A stretch of 64,000 bases of DNA from Cloacimonetes bacterium UBA6097 (GTDB taxonomy: Bacteria > Cloacimonadota > Cloacimonadia > Cloacimonadales > Cloacimonadaceae). Below, piece after piece: positions 44,205-54,187 of this stretch (position 1 is the first letter of the stretch; every line of letters starts with the position of its first letter). The notes under the pieces are model-generated. The model was not told the origin of the DNA, did no database searches, and saw only the letters and a program-made list of their open reading frames with translations. The position numbers and the translations under genes were made by a program. The stretch lies in the NCBI GenBank assembly GCA_002435865.1, contig DIWV01000003.1:10650-74649 (forward strand). Reading direction: 5' to 3'.

Positions 44205-45869
44205 TTATTCTGTAATCTGATTAAGAGCCTGCATAATATTCAGGCAATTATCGCCAATGTGTTCCAGATACTTCACCAAGTCAAGGAATAAAAGCTCGCT
44301 GCGGACATCCGAGCCTTGCTGCATGCGTGAACGGGCTGCTTTGTGAACACTTCTCCGCAATTCATTTATTACGTTTTCCTGTTCTTTGGCTTTGTTCAGT
44401 TCAGCTGAACTGACATATTTGACCATTCGGGAGCGAATATCATCCAGGAAAATTTTGGTGAGGTCCACAAGCCTTGTAATATCTTCCAGGGCCTGCGCGT
44501 TTATCTGGATTTTCTTTTCAAACTTATGATGTATGGCTTTGGACATATTATAGTTGCTGTCGGCGATATTTTCCAGTTCATGTACGATACGCATCAGAAA
44601 ATTAAGATTGCTGTAGTTTGAATCACTCAGGCTTTCTTTTGCACATTGCTGCAGATAATGAGTGATTTCTTCCTGCATCTGGTCTGTCAAAGCTTCTGTA
44701 TCTTTAATTTTCTGGATTTTCTCTTCCATTTTTTTGTCCGGATGGTCAAAAACATGAATTGTTTCATCAAACATTTTCTCGACTATCTCCGCCATCTTTT
44801 CAATTTCTTTTGTAGCTTCAATGATGTTCATGTCTGCTGTATCCTGTAGCGGAGTAGAGATATACTGCAGCCTGTAGCTGGTATCCGTATCCCGCGATGT
44901 AGGCTTTACCAGTCTTTCAACTATCCTGGCAAACTGAGGAACAAATCCAATCAACAAAATCGTATTTGTTATATTAAACAGGGTGTGGAACAAAGCCAAA
45001 TCTAGAGGAAAGTTTGCACGGTTGTAAAAGTCCCAGGGGGTTATCCAGGTTAGCAGGTTTTTAAAATATACAAAGACAAAACTCATCCAGATTACACCTG
45101 CCACATTGAACAGAGTGTGAGCCCTGGCAGCGCGCCTGGCACTTACATTTGTTCCAAAGGAAGCAATATAAGCCGTTATGGTTGTTCCGATGTTTTCACC
45201 CAGGCACAAAGCCATAGCACTTGGTAAATCTATCCAGCCTTTAAAAGCCATTGCAACTGTTACTGTCATCATAGCGCTGGATGACTGGATTATCATTGTC
45301 AATATTGTTCCGGCAATTACATACAGAAAATATGACCATATGCCGTTAGATGACAGAGTAGCAAGAAAAGCCTGTGTCTGGGGATATTGCGTGATATCGG
45401 GGATAGAATCACGCAACATTCCTAAACCGATAAACAGAATACCAAAGCCAATTATAAAATCACCAAAATCACGGTACTTTTTCCTTTTTGAAAACATAAA
45501 GGGTAAGCCTATGCCGACAATGGGAAGCGCTAAAACAGAAATCTTTACCTTGAAGCCGAAGTAAGATACAATCCAGGTTGTTACGGTTGTCCCGATATTA
45601 GCACCCATAATTGTACTGATGGCCTGAGTAAGCGAAAGCAATCCTGCATTAACAAAGCTGACCACCATTACAGTAGTGGCTGATGAAGACTGGATTATGG
45701 AAGTGATAAATATCCCTGTTAATACTCCCATAAACCTGTTTTGGGTCATGAAATTGAGAACTGACTGCAGTTTTTGTCCTGCTGACCTCTGCAGACCGTC
45801 ACTCATTATTTTCATACCAAAAAGGAAGACACCAATGGACCCGATTATCTGTAAAATCATCAAAATCAT
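44205..45869 (-). CDS. Na+/phosphate cotransporter with C-terminal PhoU-like domain
   Basis: 554 aa. The N-terminal 310 residues hold two inverted PNaS repeats with the signature QSSSATT (SIIQSSSATTVMVVS, about residue 55-70) and QSSSAMM (MIIQSSSAMM, about 190-200), plus about eight helices. A cytoplasmic PhoU-like helical domain (about 330-550) follows. The family imports phosphate with sodium. It lies just upstream of moxR and downstream of the membrane pyrophosphatase, whose product is phosphate; a shared phosphate economy is suggested by position only. No signal peptide. Confidence 0.9.
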   Translation of the reverse strand: MILMILQIIGSIGVFLFGMKIMSDGLQRSAGQKLQSVLNFMTQNRFMGVLTGIFITSIIQSSSATTVMVVSFVNAGLLSLTQAISTIMGANIGTTVTTWIVSYFGFKVKISVLALPIVGIGLPFMFSKRKKYRDFGDFIIGFGILFIGLGMLRDSIPDITQYPQTQAFLATLSSNGIWSYFLYVIAGTILTMIIQSSSAMMTVTVAMAFKGWIDLPSAMALCLGENIGTTITAYIASFGTNVSARRAARAHTLFNVAGVIWMSFVFVYFKNLLTWITPWDFYNRANFPLDLALFHTLFNITNTILLIGFVPQFARIVERLVKPTSRDTDTSYRLQYISTPLQDTADMNIIEATKEIEKMAEIVEKMFDETIHVFDHPDKKMEEKIQKIKDTEALTDQMQEEITHYLQQCAKESLSDSNYSNLNFLMRIVHELENIADSNYNMSKAIHHKFEKKIQINAQALEDITRLVDLTKIFLDDIRSRMVKYVSSAELNKAKEQENVINELRRSVHKAARSRMQQGSDVRSELLFLDLVKYLEHIGDNCLNIMQALNQITE

Positions 45870-45903
45870 GCTTTCTCCATACTTATCATTGTGAGTAAAT
45901 TAG

Positions 45904-45932
45904 AAAAAAGGACTTTGGGGTGACCAAAGTCC
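45904..45932 (-). terminator. Rho-independent terminator after hppA (minus strand)
   Basis: Minus-strand GGACTTTGG pairs with CCAAAGTCC (plus-strand 45910-45918 and 45924-45932), 9 bp with a 5-base loop, followed by six T on the minus strand (A at 45904-45909). It lies 37 bases after the hppA stop and separates it from the Na/Pi symporter gene. Confidence 0.85.
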
Positions 45933-45968
45933 TCTTTTTATTTTAATTTATTGTAGTGTTAATATAAT

Positions 45969-48356
45969 TTATGGATTCACCTGTTCAGAGGGTTCGGTCG
46001 GAATGAGAATATCCTGGTTTTTATTCTCATTTGCCTGCATTAGCTGCTGTTCAGATTCTGTTACCCATTCAACCTTATTCTTCATTGAATTATCGAGCTG
46101 CACATTGCTGAAGGGAGGATTTATGTTCTCAACATGCAGGGAATAACCAACAATCAAGCCTGCAAAAACTATGGAAACCATACTCATAAGCTTGACCAGG
46201 ATGTTAATACACGGACCGGCTGTATCCTTAAAAGGATCACCCACAGTGTCGCCAACCACGGTAGCTTTGTGTGAAGAAGAGCCTTTACCGCCGAACATGC
46301 CTGATTCTACGAATTTCTTGGCATTGTCCCAGGCTCCACCTGAGTTATTCATCATAACTGCTAAAACGAAACCAGAAGTCAATGCTCCGACTAATACTCC
46401 AAGAACACCTGCGACACCAAATATCATTCCGACAATTATGGGGGTAAGAATTCCTACCATCGCGGGCAGAATCATTTCTTTCTGTGCGCCTTTGGTAGAG
46501 ATTGTCACGCATCTGGCATAATCAGGAGTACCTGTTCCGTCCATGATACCGGGTATTTCCTTAAACTGACGTCTTACTTCGGCAACCATTTTACCGGCTG
46601 CGCGTCCGACTGCTTTGATTGTTAGCGAGGAAAACACAAAAGCAACCATAGCGCCAACAAAGATACCAAGCAGGAACTTGGGATTGAGCACGTTTATCTG
46701 GTAAAAAGCTATGAAATCCTTGACCGTAGCTTCGGAAACAAGGATTTTCTCTGATATTTTATCACTGTAGTGAATTGTTAAATAAGGTATTTGTCCAAGT
46801 TTTTGTGCAAGCAGGTGAAATCCATTGCGGACTTCTTCCAGGTAAGCAGCCAACAGAGCCATAGCAGTAAGAGCAGCAGAACCAATGGCAAAACCTTTGC
46901 CAGTGGCAGCAGTTGTATTGCCTACTGAATCAAGGTTATCTGTCATTTCTCTAACATGTGCCGGAAGTTCAGACATCTGGGCATTACCACCAGCATTATC
47001 GGCAATCGGTCCAAAAGCATCCATAGCCAAAGTAACACCTAAGGTAGCAAGCATACCTACTGCGCCAAAACCGATTCCGTAAAGACCCATCTCTATTGAT
47101 TCATAGCCATGGCTGCAGATAAAAGCTGCAAAGATACCCAAGACAATTGTAATTACGGGAGCTGCAGTTGAACGCATACCTACTGCTATACCTTCCAGAA
47201 TAACAGTAGCTGGTCCATATTCACCCTGTTCTGCGATTGCTCTTGTAGCTTTATAACTATGCGAAGTATCCTTCTCGGTAAACCATCCAATCAGGATACC
47301 TGCCAGCAGCCCTATGACTGCAGAGATAAAGACTCCGAAGTAGTAATCTGCAGGCAGCATCATTTTGGTTATGAAGAAAGCAGCAATTGCGATCAGTATT
47401 GAACTTCCGTATACACCCTTGTTTAGGGCAAACATCAGTTCTTTTGTACCTGCATTTTCCTTTGTGGAAACCATAAACACACCCAGAATGGAAAGCAATG
47501 CGCCAATACCTGCAAGCACCATCGGGGCTGTAACAAACTTTACCATCCAGATAGAATTATCAAGACCACCCATCGAGTAGACTGCACCCATTCCCAAAGC
47601 TGCAGTGGCAAGGATTGAACCTGCATAAGATTCATACAAATCTGCGCCCATACCGGCAACGTCTCCAACGTTGTCACCAACGTTATCTGCTATTGTAGCT
47701 GGGTTTCTGGCATCGTCTTCGGGAATATTTGCTTCAACTTTACCAACCAGATCAGCACCCACATCAGCGGCTTTAGTAAAGATACCTCCGCCCAAACGTG
47801 CGAATAATGCCTGGGTGGATGCGCCCATGCCGAAACTTAGCATGATAACCGTAATCTTTTCCAATGGGAAATGAAGCCAGTTTAAAACATAAAACCAGAT
47901 AGAAATATCAATCAATGCCAAACCAACCACAGTCAATCCCATTACACTACCGGCTCTGAAAGCAACTTTCAGACCTTTGTTCAGGCTTGTTGTACAAGCC
48001 TGGGCAGTGCGGTTGGAAGCCAGGGTAGCCATGTTCATGCCAATGTAGCCGGCAAGTCCGCTAAAGAAACCACCTGTCAAAAATGCCCAGGGAATTAGCC
48101 AATGCAATATCCCCATACCCCATGCCATATACTGGAACAGACAGAAAGCCACTATAAAGAAGATACCTACACCCTTATACTGTTGTTTCAGATAGGCAAA
48201 TGCACCTTCTCTTACATGCCCTGCAATCTCCTGCATACGGGCAGTTCCGGGGTCTTGTTTCTTGACCTGATGAAAGAAAATATAAGCAAAAATCAAAGCT
48301 AATATTGCACCGACCGGCGCAAGATACCATATTACCGGAATCAAATTCATAAACAA
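45969..48356 (-). CDS. hppA: K+-dependent membrane-bound pyrophosphatase
   Basis: 795 aa integral membrane enzyme that couples pyrophosphate hydrolysis to H+ or Na+ pumping. About 16 helices. The pyrophosphate site is intact: DVGADLVGKVEANIPEDDARNP, then DNVGDNVGD, then GSSSHKATVVGDTVGDPFKDT. The K+-sensing site reads NTTAATGKG, with Ala and Gly where K+-independent enzymes have Lys and Thr, so it should be the K+-dependent class. The pumped ion (Na+ or H+) is not settled. A Na+-type pump would pair well with the Na+/phosphate symporter downstream. It ends at a clear terminator. The C-terminal extension of about 45 residues is charged and Gln/Asn-rich. Confidence 0.94.
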   Translation of the reverse strand: MFMNLIPVIWYLAPVGAILALIFAYIFFHQVKKQDPGTARMQEIAGHVREGAFAYLKQQYKGVGIFFIVAFCLFQYMAWGMGILHWLIPWAFLTGGFFSGLAGYIGMNMATLASNRTAQACTTSLNKGLKVAFRAGSVMGLTVVGLALIDISIWFYVLNWLHFPLEKITVIMLSFGMGASTQALFARLGGGIFTKAADVGADLVGKVEANIPEDDARNPATIADNVGDNVGDVAGMGADLYESYAGSILATAALGMGAVYSMGGLDNSIWMVKFVTAPMVLAGIGALLSILGVFMVSTKENAGTKELMFALNKGVYGSSILIAIAAFFITKMMLPADYYFGVFISAVIGLLAGILIGWFTEKDTSHSYKATRAIAEQGEYGPATVILEGIAVGMRSTAAPVITIVLGIFAAFICSHGYESIEMGLYGIGFGAVGMLATLGVTLAMDAFGPIADNAGGNAQMSELPAHVREMTDNLDSVGNTTAATGKGFAIGSAALTAMALLAAYLEEVRNGFHLLAQKLGQIPYLTIHYSDKISEKILVSEATVKDFIAFYQINVLNPKFLLGIFVGAMVAFVFSSLTIKAVGRAAGKMVAEVRRQFKEIPGIMDGTGTPDYARCVTISTKGAQKEMILPAMVGILTPIIVGMIFGVAGVLGVLVGALTSGFVLAVMMNNSGGAWDNAKKFVESGMFGGKGSSSHKATVVGDTVGDPFKDTAGPCINILVKLMSMVSIVFAGLIVGYSLHVENINPPFSNVQLDNSMKNKVEWVTESEQQLMQANENKNQDILIPTEPSEQVNP

Positions 48357-48446
48357 ACCTCCATAACGGATTAAGCTGATTTTCTGACTAAGTAAGTGAT
48401 ATTTACAGGTCTTTTTTAAGCATTTTGCCTTTTTGTCAATCGATAT

Positions 48447-51053
48447 TTAGGGAAGCTTATCCCAAAGCCCTTCATACATCTGCCATCTATTTTCTTTTTC
48501 ATTCAAAATAAGCGTGATTGTCCGTGTCTGCAAAGAAGGAATATTTTGTACTATATCCAGATACTCCGGGAGCACAAGATAATCAAAACCAGCCGGATGT
48601 GCCTGTTCATAACCCAGCATGACAAATTTCTTTTCCAATGCGGTTAGCTTATTGGCAATCCTGATGCTGTTCTCACTGCTGTAATTACCCAAAACTGCAT
48701 ATTTATAATTCAGCTTTTCCAGTTCTGTAGTAACAAGTTTAAGAAAATCTTCCGCCGGCTGCCATTTGCGGTGATAGTAATCCAACTGCAAATCTATTTG
48801 GGTGACCGGCTTGCCTTCAGCAGACAGAGGTTTGAGGTAATAAACCGTTAAGCTGTCGCTGTTACGGTAGCCAATCTGGGCATAGAAATCCCCTGTTTCT
48901 GGAACAATGGTTTCAAACAATCCGTTGCCAAGGTAATCAGGCTGCTCATTCAGAGGATAAAACTGCCCGTTATTAAGGAAACAAACCTGAATTTGCTCAG
49001 GAGCAAGAGCAATCGGCTGATTCAATTCATCATAGAAGTTAAAGACAACTTTTCTATTGGCAGAACCATCGCTTTTTTCCGTTTTATAATAGTCATTCGT
49101 GCTTAAATCAAAATACTTCCAGGTGCTGTCTGTATAAACAGAAACCACATTGGGAATGCGTGAATAATTTGCCGGTATCTGGTTTGCCCTGAAGTATGCG
49201 CAAGCCAAAATTTTATACTGATAGCCTGTCAGGTTTTTCCGGAACAGTGCAACATCCAGCGGAATCAGACCATAAACAGCTTTCTCAGGCTTGACTTTAT
49301 GCTTTTTCTGTAAAAGTTTTACAACCTGCTGGGGACTCGGCTTAAGTTCTTTTTTTACCATCATTCTTTGCGGATAAAGGTCTTCTTTTTCACTTTTAGC
49401 TCTTGAATAATAAGACATCCACGGCAGGTTTTCATAAAATATAGTCGGATCGAGAAGATTTAATTCTTCATCACGGGGAAGTATATAGTTCCCTGATACT
49501 TTAAACCACCTATACATTCTTTCTATCAAACCTGCATCTGCCTGCCAGAGGTCTTTTTCGTCATTGTCTAAAAGAGCTGAAAACCAGCTATCAGGTAAAT
49601 CCATATATAAAAAACGTCTATCGCCATCATCGCAATTTACGATAAGTTCACAATTGTAGTTCTGTGTTTGCCTGTATATCTCCAGAAAAGCCGGGTAATT
49701 ATACCTGAATTTCTGCATGACCTCCACAAACAGGCTATCATCCACAGGAGAAATTATCTCTGCCAGTTTTGCTATACCGTCATTTCTTTTCTGCCAACTG
49801 TCCTTGGCAATTTTGACATCATCTTTCCAGCTCTGAGGCGCATCCTTGAACACCGGATTATAGTTCGGGTACTGCATAACTGCTTTAATTTCAGGAATAT
49901 TGGTTTGTTTAAGGGTAAGGGTATACGATAATTCTTTTTCCTGATTGGAAGGTACAAATTGCAGGGAAGCAAGGCTGTCATTAAAAGCCATGACAAAGAA
50001 AGCGCCCTGCCCGACAGTCAGGGATTTTTCGCTGTTTTCATCAGTCTGTATGAAAGTTTGAGGCCTTAAAGAATAGTAATTATATACATCTATGGCAAGA
50101 TTGCATTTGCTGACTGGTTTTCCGTCTTTATCAATAACTTTAAGTTTCAATTTTCTTGTATTTTCTCCGGCATAATATTTAATGCTGTTAATCACTGCGC
50201 CATATTCATCCTGAGCCAGAACTTCGTCATCATCAGCAGGCAAAGTACCGTCTGCAGTGATAATAACCATCTTCTTGGTAAGTCCTGTAAACCACGTCTG
50301 GTCCGGCCAGTAACCGCCGTCCGAATCGCCGCTGTAATGCCATTTACCATTGAGGAAAACCTCCACCCAGGCGTGATTATCGTTCTGGTGCGCCCACCAG
50401 GGTGTGCTGGCAGGGCGGGCTGGAATTCCCACTGTCCGGCACAAAGCCGCAAACAATATCTGCGATTCCTCGCACCTGCCATACAGGGATTTTGCCGCAA
50501 CATCCAGAGGAGACTGGTCGCGTCCTGAAGTTGGTTTGTATCTTAGTAGTTCTGTACTTATCAGGCACATCTTTCTATATAGTTCCAGTGGGTCTGTTAT
50601 CTCTTGTCTAATCTTCTTGAGATTCAATCCCGAAAATTCATAATCTTCGTCATAATAGTGGTCATTTTCAAATAAATACCGATAGTTGGTTATAGCTTCG
50701 TCGCTGACAGTTATTTTTGCCACATAGGAGAGGAAGAACTCATCCGGCTGCCAGATTTTTTGTTCATACATCAAATCCCTGACAGATACATAGTGTCTTA
50801 AGATGATTGAAGGGTCTGTGGCAGCCAGCCTGCCATTTTCTTCGTAACCCAGCAGAAAAGACATCAAACGGTCAGGATGCTCTTTCAGAAGCTTTTTATA
50901 GTCATGCTTGGCATAAGAAGGCAGATTCTTAAGGTTTTCAACCGCTTTTTTATGCAGTTTAACATAAAGAGTATCAGTTTGTTTCGCCTTTAAACCTGAA
51001 AATGTAAAAAACAGTAATGTCCAAATGATTGCCAGCATTATAATTCTGCGCAT
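48447..51053 (-). CDS. Exported transglutaminase-like protein
   Basis: 868 aa. Signal peptide (1-22), a helical and mixed domain (about 30-170), then a transglutaminase-like core with the full Cys-His-Asp triad: Cys194 (GRCEES), His227 (NHAWVE) and Asp243 (YSGDSD). This family can crosslink, cleave or deamidate proteins; bacterial members are usually peptidases or peptide amidases. Beta-rich repeats (about 285-390), a helical stretch (about 400-640) and a C-terminal region with another carbohydrate-binding-like part (about 680-868) follow. The protein is probably periplasmic or surface-bound. The downstream gene is hppA, 90 bases away; the upstream side has element E5. Confidence 0.86.
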   Translation of the reverse strand: MRRIIMLAIIWTLLFFTFSGLKAKQTDTLYVKLHKKAVENLKNLPSYAKHDYKKLLKEHPDRLMSFLLGYEENGRLAATDPSIILRHYVSVRDLMYEQKIWQPDEFFLSYVAKITVSDEAITNYRYLFENDHYYDEDYEFSGLNLKKIRQEITDPLELYRKMCLISTELLRYKPTSGRDQSPLDVAAKSLYGRCEESQILFAALCRTVGIPARPASTPWWAHQNDNHAWVEVFLNGKWHYSGDSDGGYWPDQTWFTGLTKKMVIITADGTLPADDDEVLAQDEYGAVINSIKYYAGENTRKLKLKVIDKDGKPVSKCNLAIDVYNYYSLRPQTFIQTDENSEKSLTVGQGAFFVMAFNDSLASLQFVPSNQEKELSYTLTLKQTNIPEIKAVMQYPNYNPVFKDAPQSWKDDVKIAKDSWQKRNDGIAKLAEIISPVDDSLFVEVMQKFRYNYPAFLEIYRQTQNYNCELIVNCDDGDRRFLYMDLPDSWFSALLDNDEKDLWQADAGLIERMYRWFKVSGNYILPRDEELNLLDPTIFYENLPWMSYYSRAKSEKEDLYPQRMMVKKELKPSPQQVVKLLQKKHKVKPEKAVYGLIPLDVALFRKNLTGYQYKILACAYFRANQIPANYSRIPNVVSVYTDSTWKYFDLSTNDYYKTEKSDGSANRKVVFNFYDELNQPIALAPEQIQVCFLNNGQFYPLNEQPDYLGNGLFETIVPETGDFYAQIGYRNSDSLTVYYLKPLSAEGKPVTQIDLQLDYYHRKWQPAEDFLKLVTTELEKLNYKYAVLGNYSSENSIRIANKLTALEKKFVMLGYEQAHPAGFDYLVLPEYLDIVQNIPSLQTRTITLILNEKENRWQMYEGLWDKLP

Positions 51054-51205
51054 CAGCAGTCCTCCCCAAAAGCATCAATCCTGCACCAGCTATCATTAAG
51101 ATATAGTACGGCAGGAATCTAATTTTATTTTCTATAGAAAGTTTCCTGTCTGTCAAATTTGTCAACTACTTTCGGGATACCGAAATCCTTTAACTTAATC
51201 TTAAT

Positions 51206-51276
51206 AGCATTGCGCTATCATTACGCTATTATTACGCTATTACTGCGCAATGATAGCGTAATGATAGCGTAATGCT
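51206..51276. repeat. Palindromic 11-bp-unit element E5
   Basis: Left arm 51206-51237, right arm 51245-51276, 29 of 32 positions paired, 7-base loop. Left units: ATTGCGCTATC, ATTACGCTATT, ATTACGCTATT. Right units: AATGATAGCGT twice plus AATGCT. It lies between the transglutaminase-like gene and the TPR lipoprotein gene. The right-hand flank AAGAAAGGATAAA resembles the ends of E1 and E4. Confidence 0.9.
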
Positions 51277-51340
51277 TTAAAGAAAGGATAAAGACGCAGT
51301 TCTTGACAGAGAGCTGAAGAGTGATGTATATTATTGTGAT

Positions 51341-53086
51341 TTAGGGAGTAAGCGCTTCCAGGAGTTTTTGCGCCTGATCTACGAATTCCGGGTCGTCACC
51401 GGCATCTATTGCTATTTTACAATATTCAGCAGCACGGTCAAATTCGTCTAAGGCTGCCAGGATTTTGGCAATATGCAGGGCAATTTCAGAGGGCATATTT
51501 ACCAGTTGAGAGGGAATTTCCATATATTCCAGAGCGGTTTTGTAGTCCTTTTTCATAAAGTAGAGCCAGCCCAGGCTGTCCAGATAGTAGGGATTTTCGG
51601 GAGAAAGCTGCAAAGCTCTGCGGATTAATACTTCCGCTTCATCCAGGTTATATCCCTCATTAACATAGCTGTAACCCAGCCAGTTCAGCAGTAATTCATT
51701 TTCTGGATATTCATCGATAGCTGCGCGGAGCACATCTTTGAGGTTAATGTTTCCTTTTGTCCTGCTATAATATTCTGCCAGCCACAGATAAGTGTCATAA
51801 GTGCGTCTGTCATTGTTATAAAACCAAAGGACACAGGGTTTGGTAATTTCATCAGATACATTTGGAACATTATCAATAGTAAGCTCGTCAATCACTGCAA
51901 GAAGGTAATCTTTAACCTGAAAAGGCAGTTGTTTTTCTCTGGCAGGAGCAATCACTTGCCTGAGTATAGATTTAATCTGATTGATATCCTCAGGTTTAGG
52001 GTCTTTTTTATCTGCCAGAACAAGTTTTCTGTATTGAACGATAAACCCATCCAGCGTGCCTTTGCCGTTTAACTTTGCAATCTGGTTTAAGGCTTCAGTA
52101 TAGTATTCTTTGTTAATGGAATAAAGTGCTATGAAAAAGTAAGTTAACTGTTTTTCATCAGGACTTAGTGTTAAATCCTGAAGCTTAAGTTTGCTCTGTA
52201 CAAAAGCAATATCATCTTTTACGGCAAAGCCTGCCTGCAGGAGTTTGAGAATAAACTGCGGTTCGTCGGAAGCCAGGATAGAATCACTAACCGTTATAAC
52301 AGACTGGAATTCATGCCTGGTCATGGCTTTGTCCAAAACTTCATTCAGTTTTGATTTTTCATCCGGCAGGTTAAATGAACTCCATAAATTATGCAGTTTT
52401 TCCGGATTATTCTGCTTGGCATATAAGCTCCACAAATAACTTGCAGCTTCGGTGGTTGTATCATATTTACGGGAATATTGCCATACGTTTTCAGCTTTGG
52501 TAGAATCAAACGACATATACAGGTAACCCAGTGAATTCAGGAATACAGCATCATTTTCAGCCAGCATATAGGCTTTATCCAAAAGCTCAGGCCGGGTCTT
52601 GTTTTCAAGTACCTGTTCCAGATAAAATAGTGAAGTATAAGCTCTTGCTGTTTCATATTTTTCCATGTATATGTTCAGCAAGTACCTGGCTTTGTGGTTT
52701 TCCTGATACTGGGCAAAAACATTGTATGCCTGCTCCAGCATCAGCTTATCCATAGCTTTCCAGGCAATCAGTGAATCTACATATCCTTCAAAGTGGTTAA
52801 GCGGGATTTCTTTATTATAAATGCGTTTGAGGATAGTATTAAAGATAGCCTTGCGGATTTCATCGGACTTGGGGTCATATCTCAGGGCAAGACGATATAT
52901 ATCTTCTGCTTTGGCAAACTGGTTGTCATAATACAAAACATTGGCAGCAGAAAACAGATAAGCCGAGTATTCACTTGGTTTGGAACCATCAGGTACAGCA
53001 GGTTTATTGCGTGCACATCCGCTTATATAAAACACAGCAAGCAGTGTAATAAACAGCAATAACAGGTAAGTTTTGGTCTGTTTCAA
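51341..53086 (-). CDS. TPR-repeat lipoprotein
   Basis: 581 aa. Signal peptide with lipobox ISGC (Cys at about residue 25), then about twelve helix-pair repeats spread over residues 40-575, with TPR-like pattern such as YSAYLFSAANVLYYDNQFAKAEDIYRLAL, split here by position 41-69, and a better-conserved C-terminal set (about 440-575) including EAEVLIRRALQLSPENPYYLDSLGWLYF. TPR lipoproteins scaffold envelope machines. It starts 6 bases after the DUF4837 lipoprotein stop and is likely part of that transcript. Confidence 0.85.
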   Translation of the reverse strand: MKQTKTYLLLLFITLLAVFYISGCARNKPAVPDGSKPSEYSAYLFSAANVLYYDNQFAKAEDIYRLALRYDPKSDEIRKAIFNTILKRIYNKEIPLNHFEGYVDSLIAWKAMDKLMLEQAYNVFAQYQENHKARYLLNIYMEKYETARAYTSLFYLEQVLENKTRPELLDKAYMLAENDAVFLNSLGYLYMSFDSTKAENVWQYSRKYDTTTEAASYLWSLYAKQNNPEKLHNLWSSFNLPDEKSKLNEVLDKAMTRHEFQSVITVSDSILASDEPQFILKLLQAGFAVKDDIAFVQSKLKLQDLTLSPDEKQLTYFFIALYSINKEYYTEALNQIAKLNGKGTLDGFIVQYRKLVLADKKDPKPEDINQIKSILRQVIAPAREKQLPFQVKDYLLAVIDELTIDNVPNVSDEITKPCVLWFYNNDRRTYDTYLWLAEYYSRTKGNINLKDVLRAAIDEYPENELLLNWLGYSYVNEGYNLDEAEVLIRRALQLSPENPYYLDSLGWLYFMKKDYKTALEYMEIPSQLVNMPSEIALHIAKILAALDEFDRAAEYCKIAIDAGDDPEFVDQAQKLLEALTP

Positions 53087-53092
53087 ATGAAG

Positions 53093-54187
53093 CTACTTTG
53101 TCTTAAAGGTGGCAGAAATCTTCTGTAGTTCCAATAGAATTGGCAACTTATCTCCCGCCGGAAAATAAACAGAATTATCAACCAGATAAGCTCTTTTCTG
53201 AGTTTCATCATAAAAAGCAAAGGATTGGAAACCGCCACCAACGTCGAATTTCTTATTTATCCAGGGTCCAAAAATACGCCAGGCTTTGTATTTGCCAAAA
53301 TCAAGACGTTCAGACCGCAGCTTTTTGGGATCAAACTCGTCCTCATCAAAATACTTCCAGGCTAATTCCTTGCGTTTTTCTAAAATCCAGTTCAGGTTCA
53401 AAGTATCAACCGGCATGTCTTCATAATAGACAGAAATATACTTATCGGGAAATTCGCGGGATTCACTCCTGATACGGTAAATCAGACTAAGGAAATGGTT
53501 CTTTTTATCATCGCTGAACAGTTTGTAATTCTCCGGGATTTTGAGGGTAAAAGGATATAGATTAAAGAAATCTGCGGGAATGAGCTTGGTCTGGTATGCC
53601 TGGTATGCCAGTCTTTCACCTAAACGATTCAGGAAAAGATTGAATAAACGGTTTGACTGCAGGATATTGATTTTGAGAAGATTTTCCAGATTGCTTCCTG
53701 CCACTACAACAACCAGTTGGTCTTTAACCCAGCGGTTTCTGGCAACGAACATTTCTGCACCTGAGTTTTGTACTCTTTGAATCATTCTCTTGTCCATGGA
53801 ATTGCGTAAGTGGTTGGAAACAGCTCCTCTGGATTTTAAGGAACCCAAAAAGAGCAGGTTTTTGTATTTCATCAGATTATCAATATCCTTGATATCGCCC
53901 CTGATAATATTGAAGTACTTCTCATTCACCACTACATACATTTCCCTTTCGAGGCTCTGCTCCATCAATTTGTGCAGATATTGCCAGGCATGATCATCGC
54001 AAAACACATAAATATCGTGGTCATTTCCCCAGGCTATGGGCTTGGAAGTATCGACAGTAGATTCATAAAGGCTGTATTTATCAGGCTTGGAAGCACTTTC
54101 ACCACAAGAAGAGATGAATAATACTAATCCTGATAAAATAGCAAGCAACAGGATTTTACTGATAGAAGTTATCAATTTGTTATTCAT
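53093..54187 (-). CDS. DUF4837 lipoprotein
   Basis: 364 aa. Signal peptide with lipobox ISSC (Cys at about residue 28), then the DUF4837 domain, which starts with the characteristic IAWGNDHDIYVFCDD at about residues 51-65 and includes RNRWVKDQLVVVVAG and ESREFPDKYISVYYEDMP. The family occurs across Bacteroidetes and relatives; its role is unknown. The ATG overlaps the pgsA stop by 4 bases (ATGA), and it is followed 6 bases later by the TPR lipoprotein. The adjoining genes suggest an envelope-assembly task. Confidence 0.85.
   Translation of the reverse strand: MNNKLITSISKILLLAILSGLVLFISSCGESASKPDKYSLYESTVDTSKPIAWGNDHDIYVFCDDHAWQYLHKLMEQSLEREMYVVVNEKYFNIIRGDIKDIDNLMKYKNLLFLGSLKSRGAVSNHLRNSMDKRMIQRVQNSGAEMFVARNRWVKDQLVVVVAGSNLENLLKINILQSNRLFNLFLNRLGERLAYQAYQTKLIPADFFNLYPFTLKIPENYKLFSDDKKNHFLSLIYRIRSESREFPDKYISVYYEDMPVDTLNLNWILEKRKELAWKYFDEDEFDPKKLRSERLDFGKYKAWRIFGPWINKKFDVGGGFQSFAFYDETQKRAYLVDNSVYFPAGDKLPILLELQKISATFKTK

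Noticed and set aside
51170..51185. Small palindrome TTTCGG-GATA-CCGAAA as a terminator
   Set aside because: The stem is 6 bp and no T-run follows on either strand.
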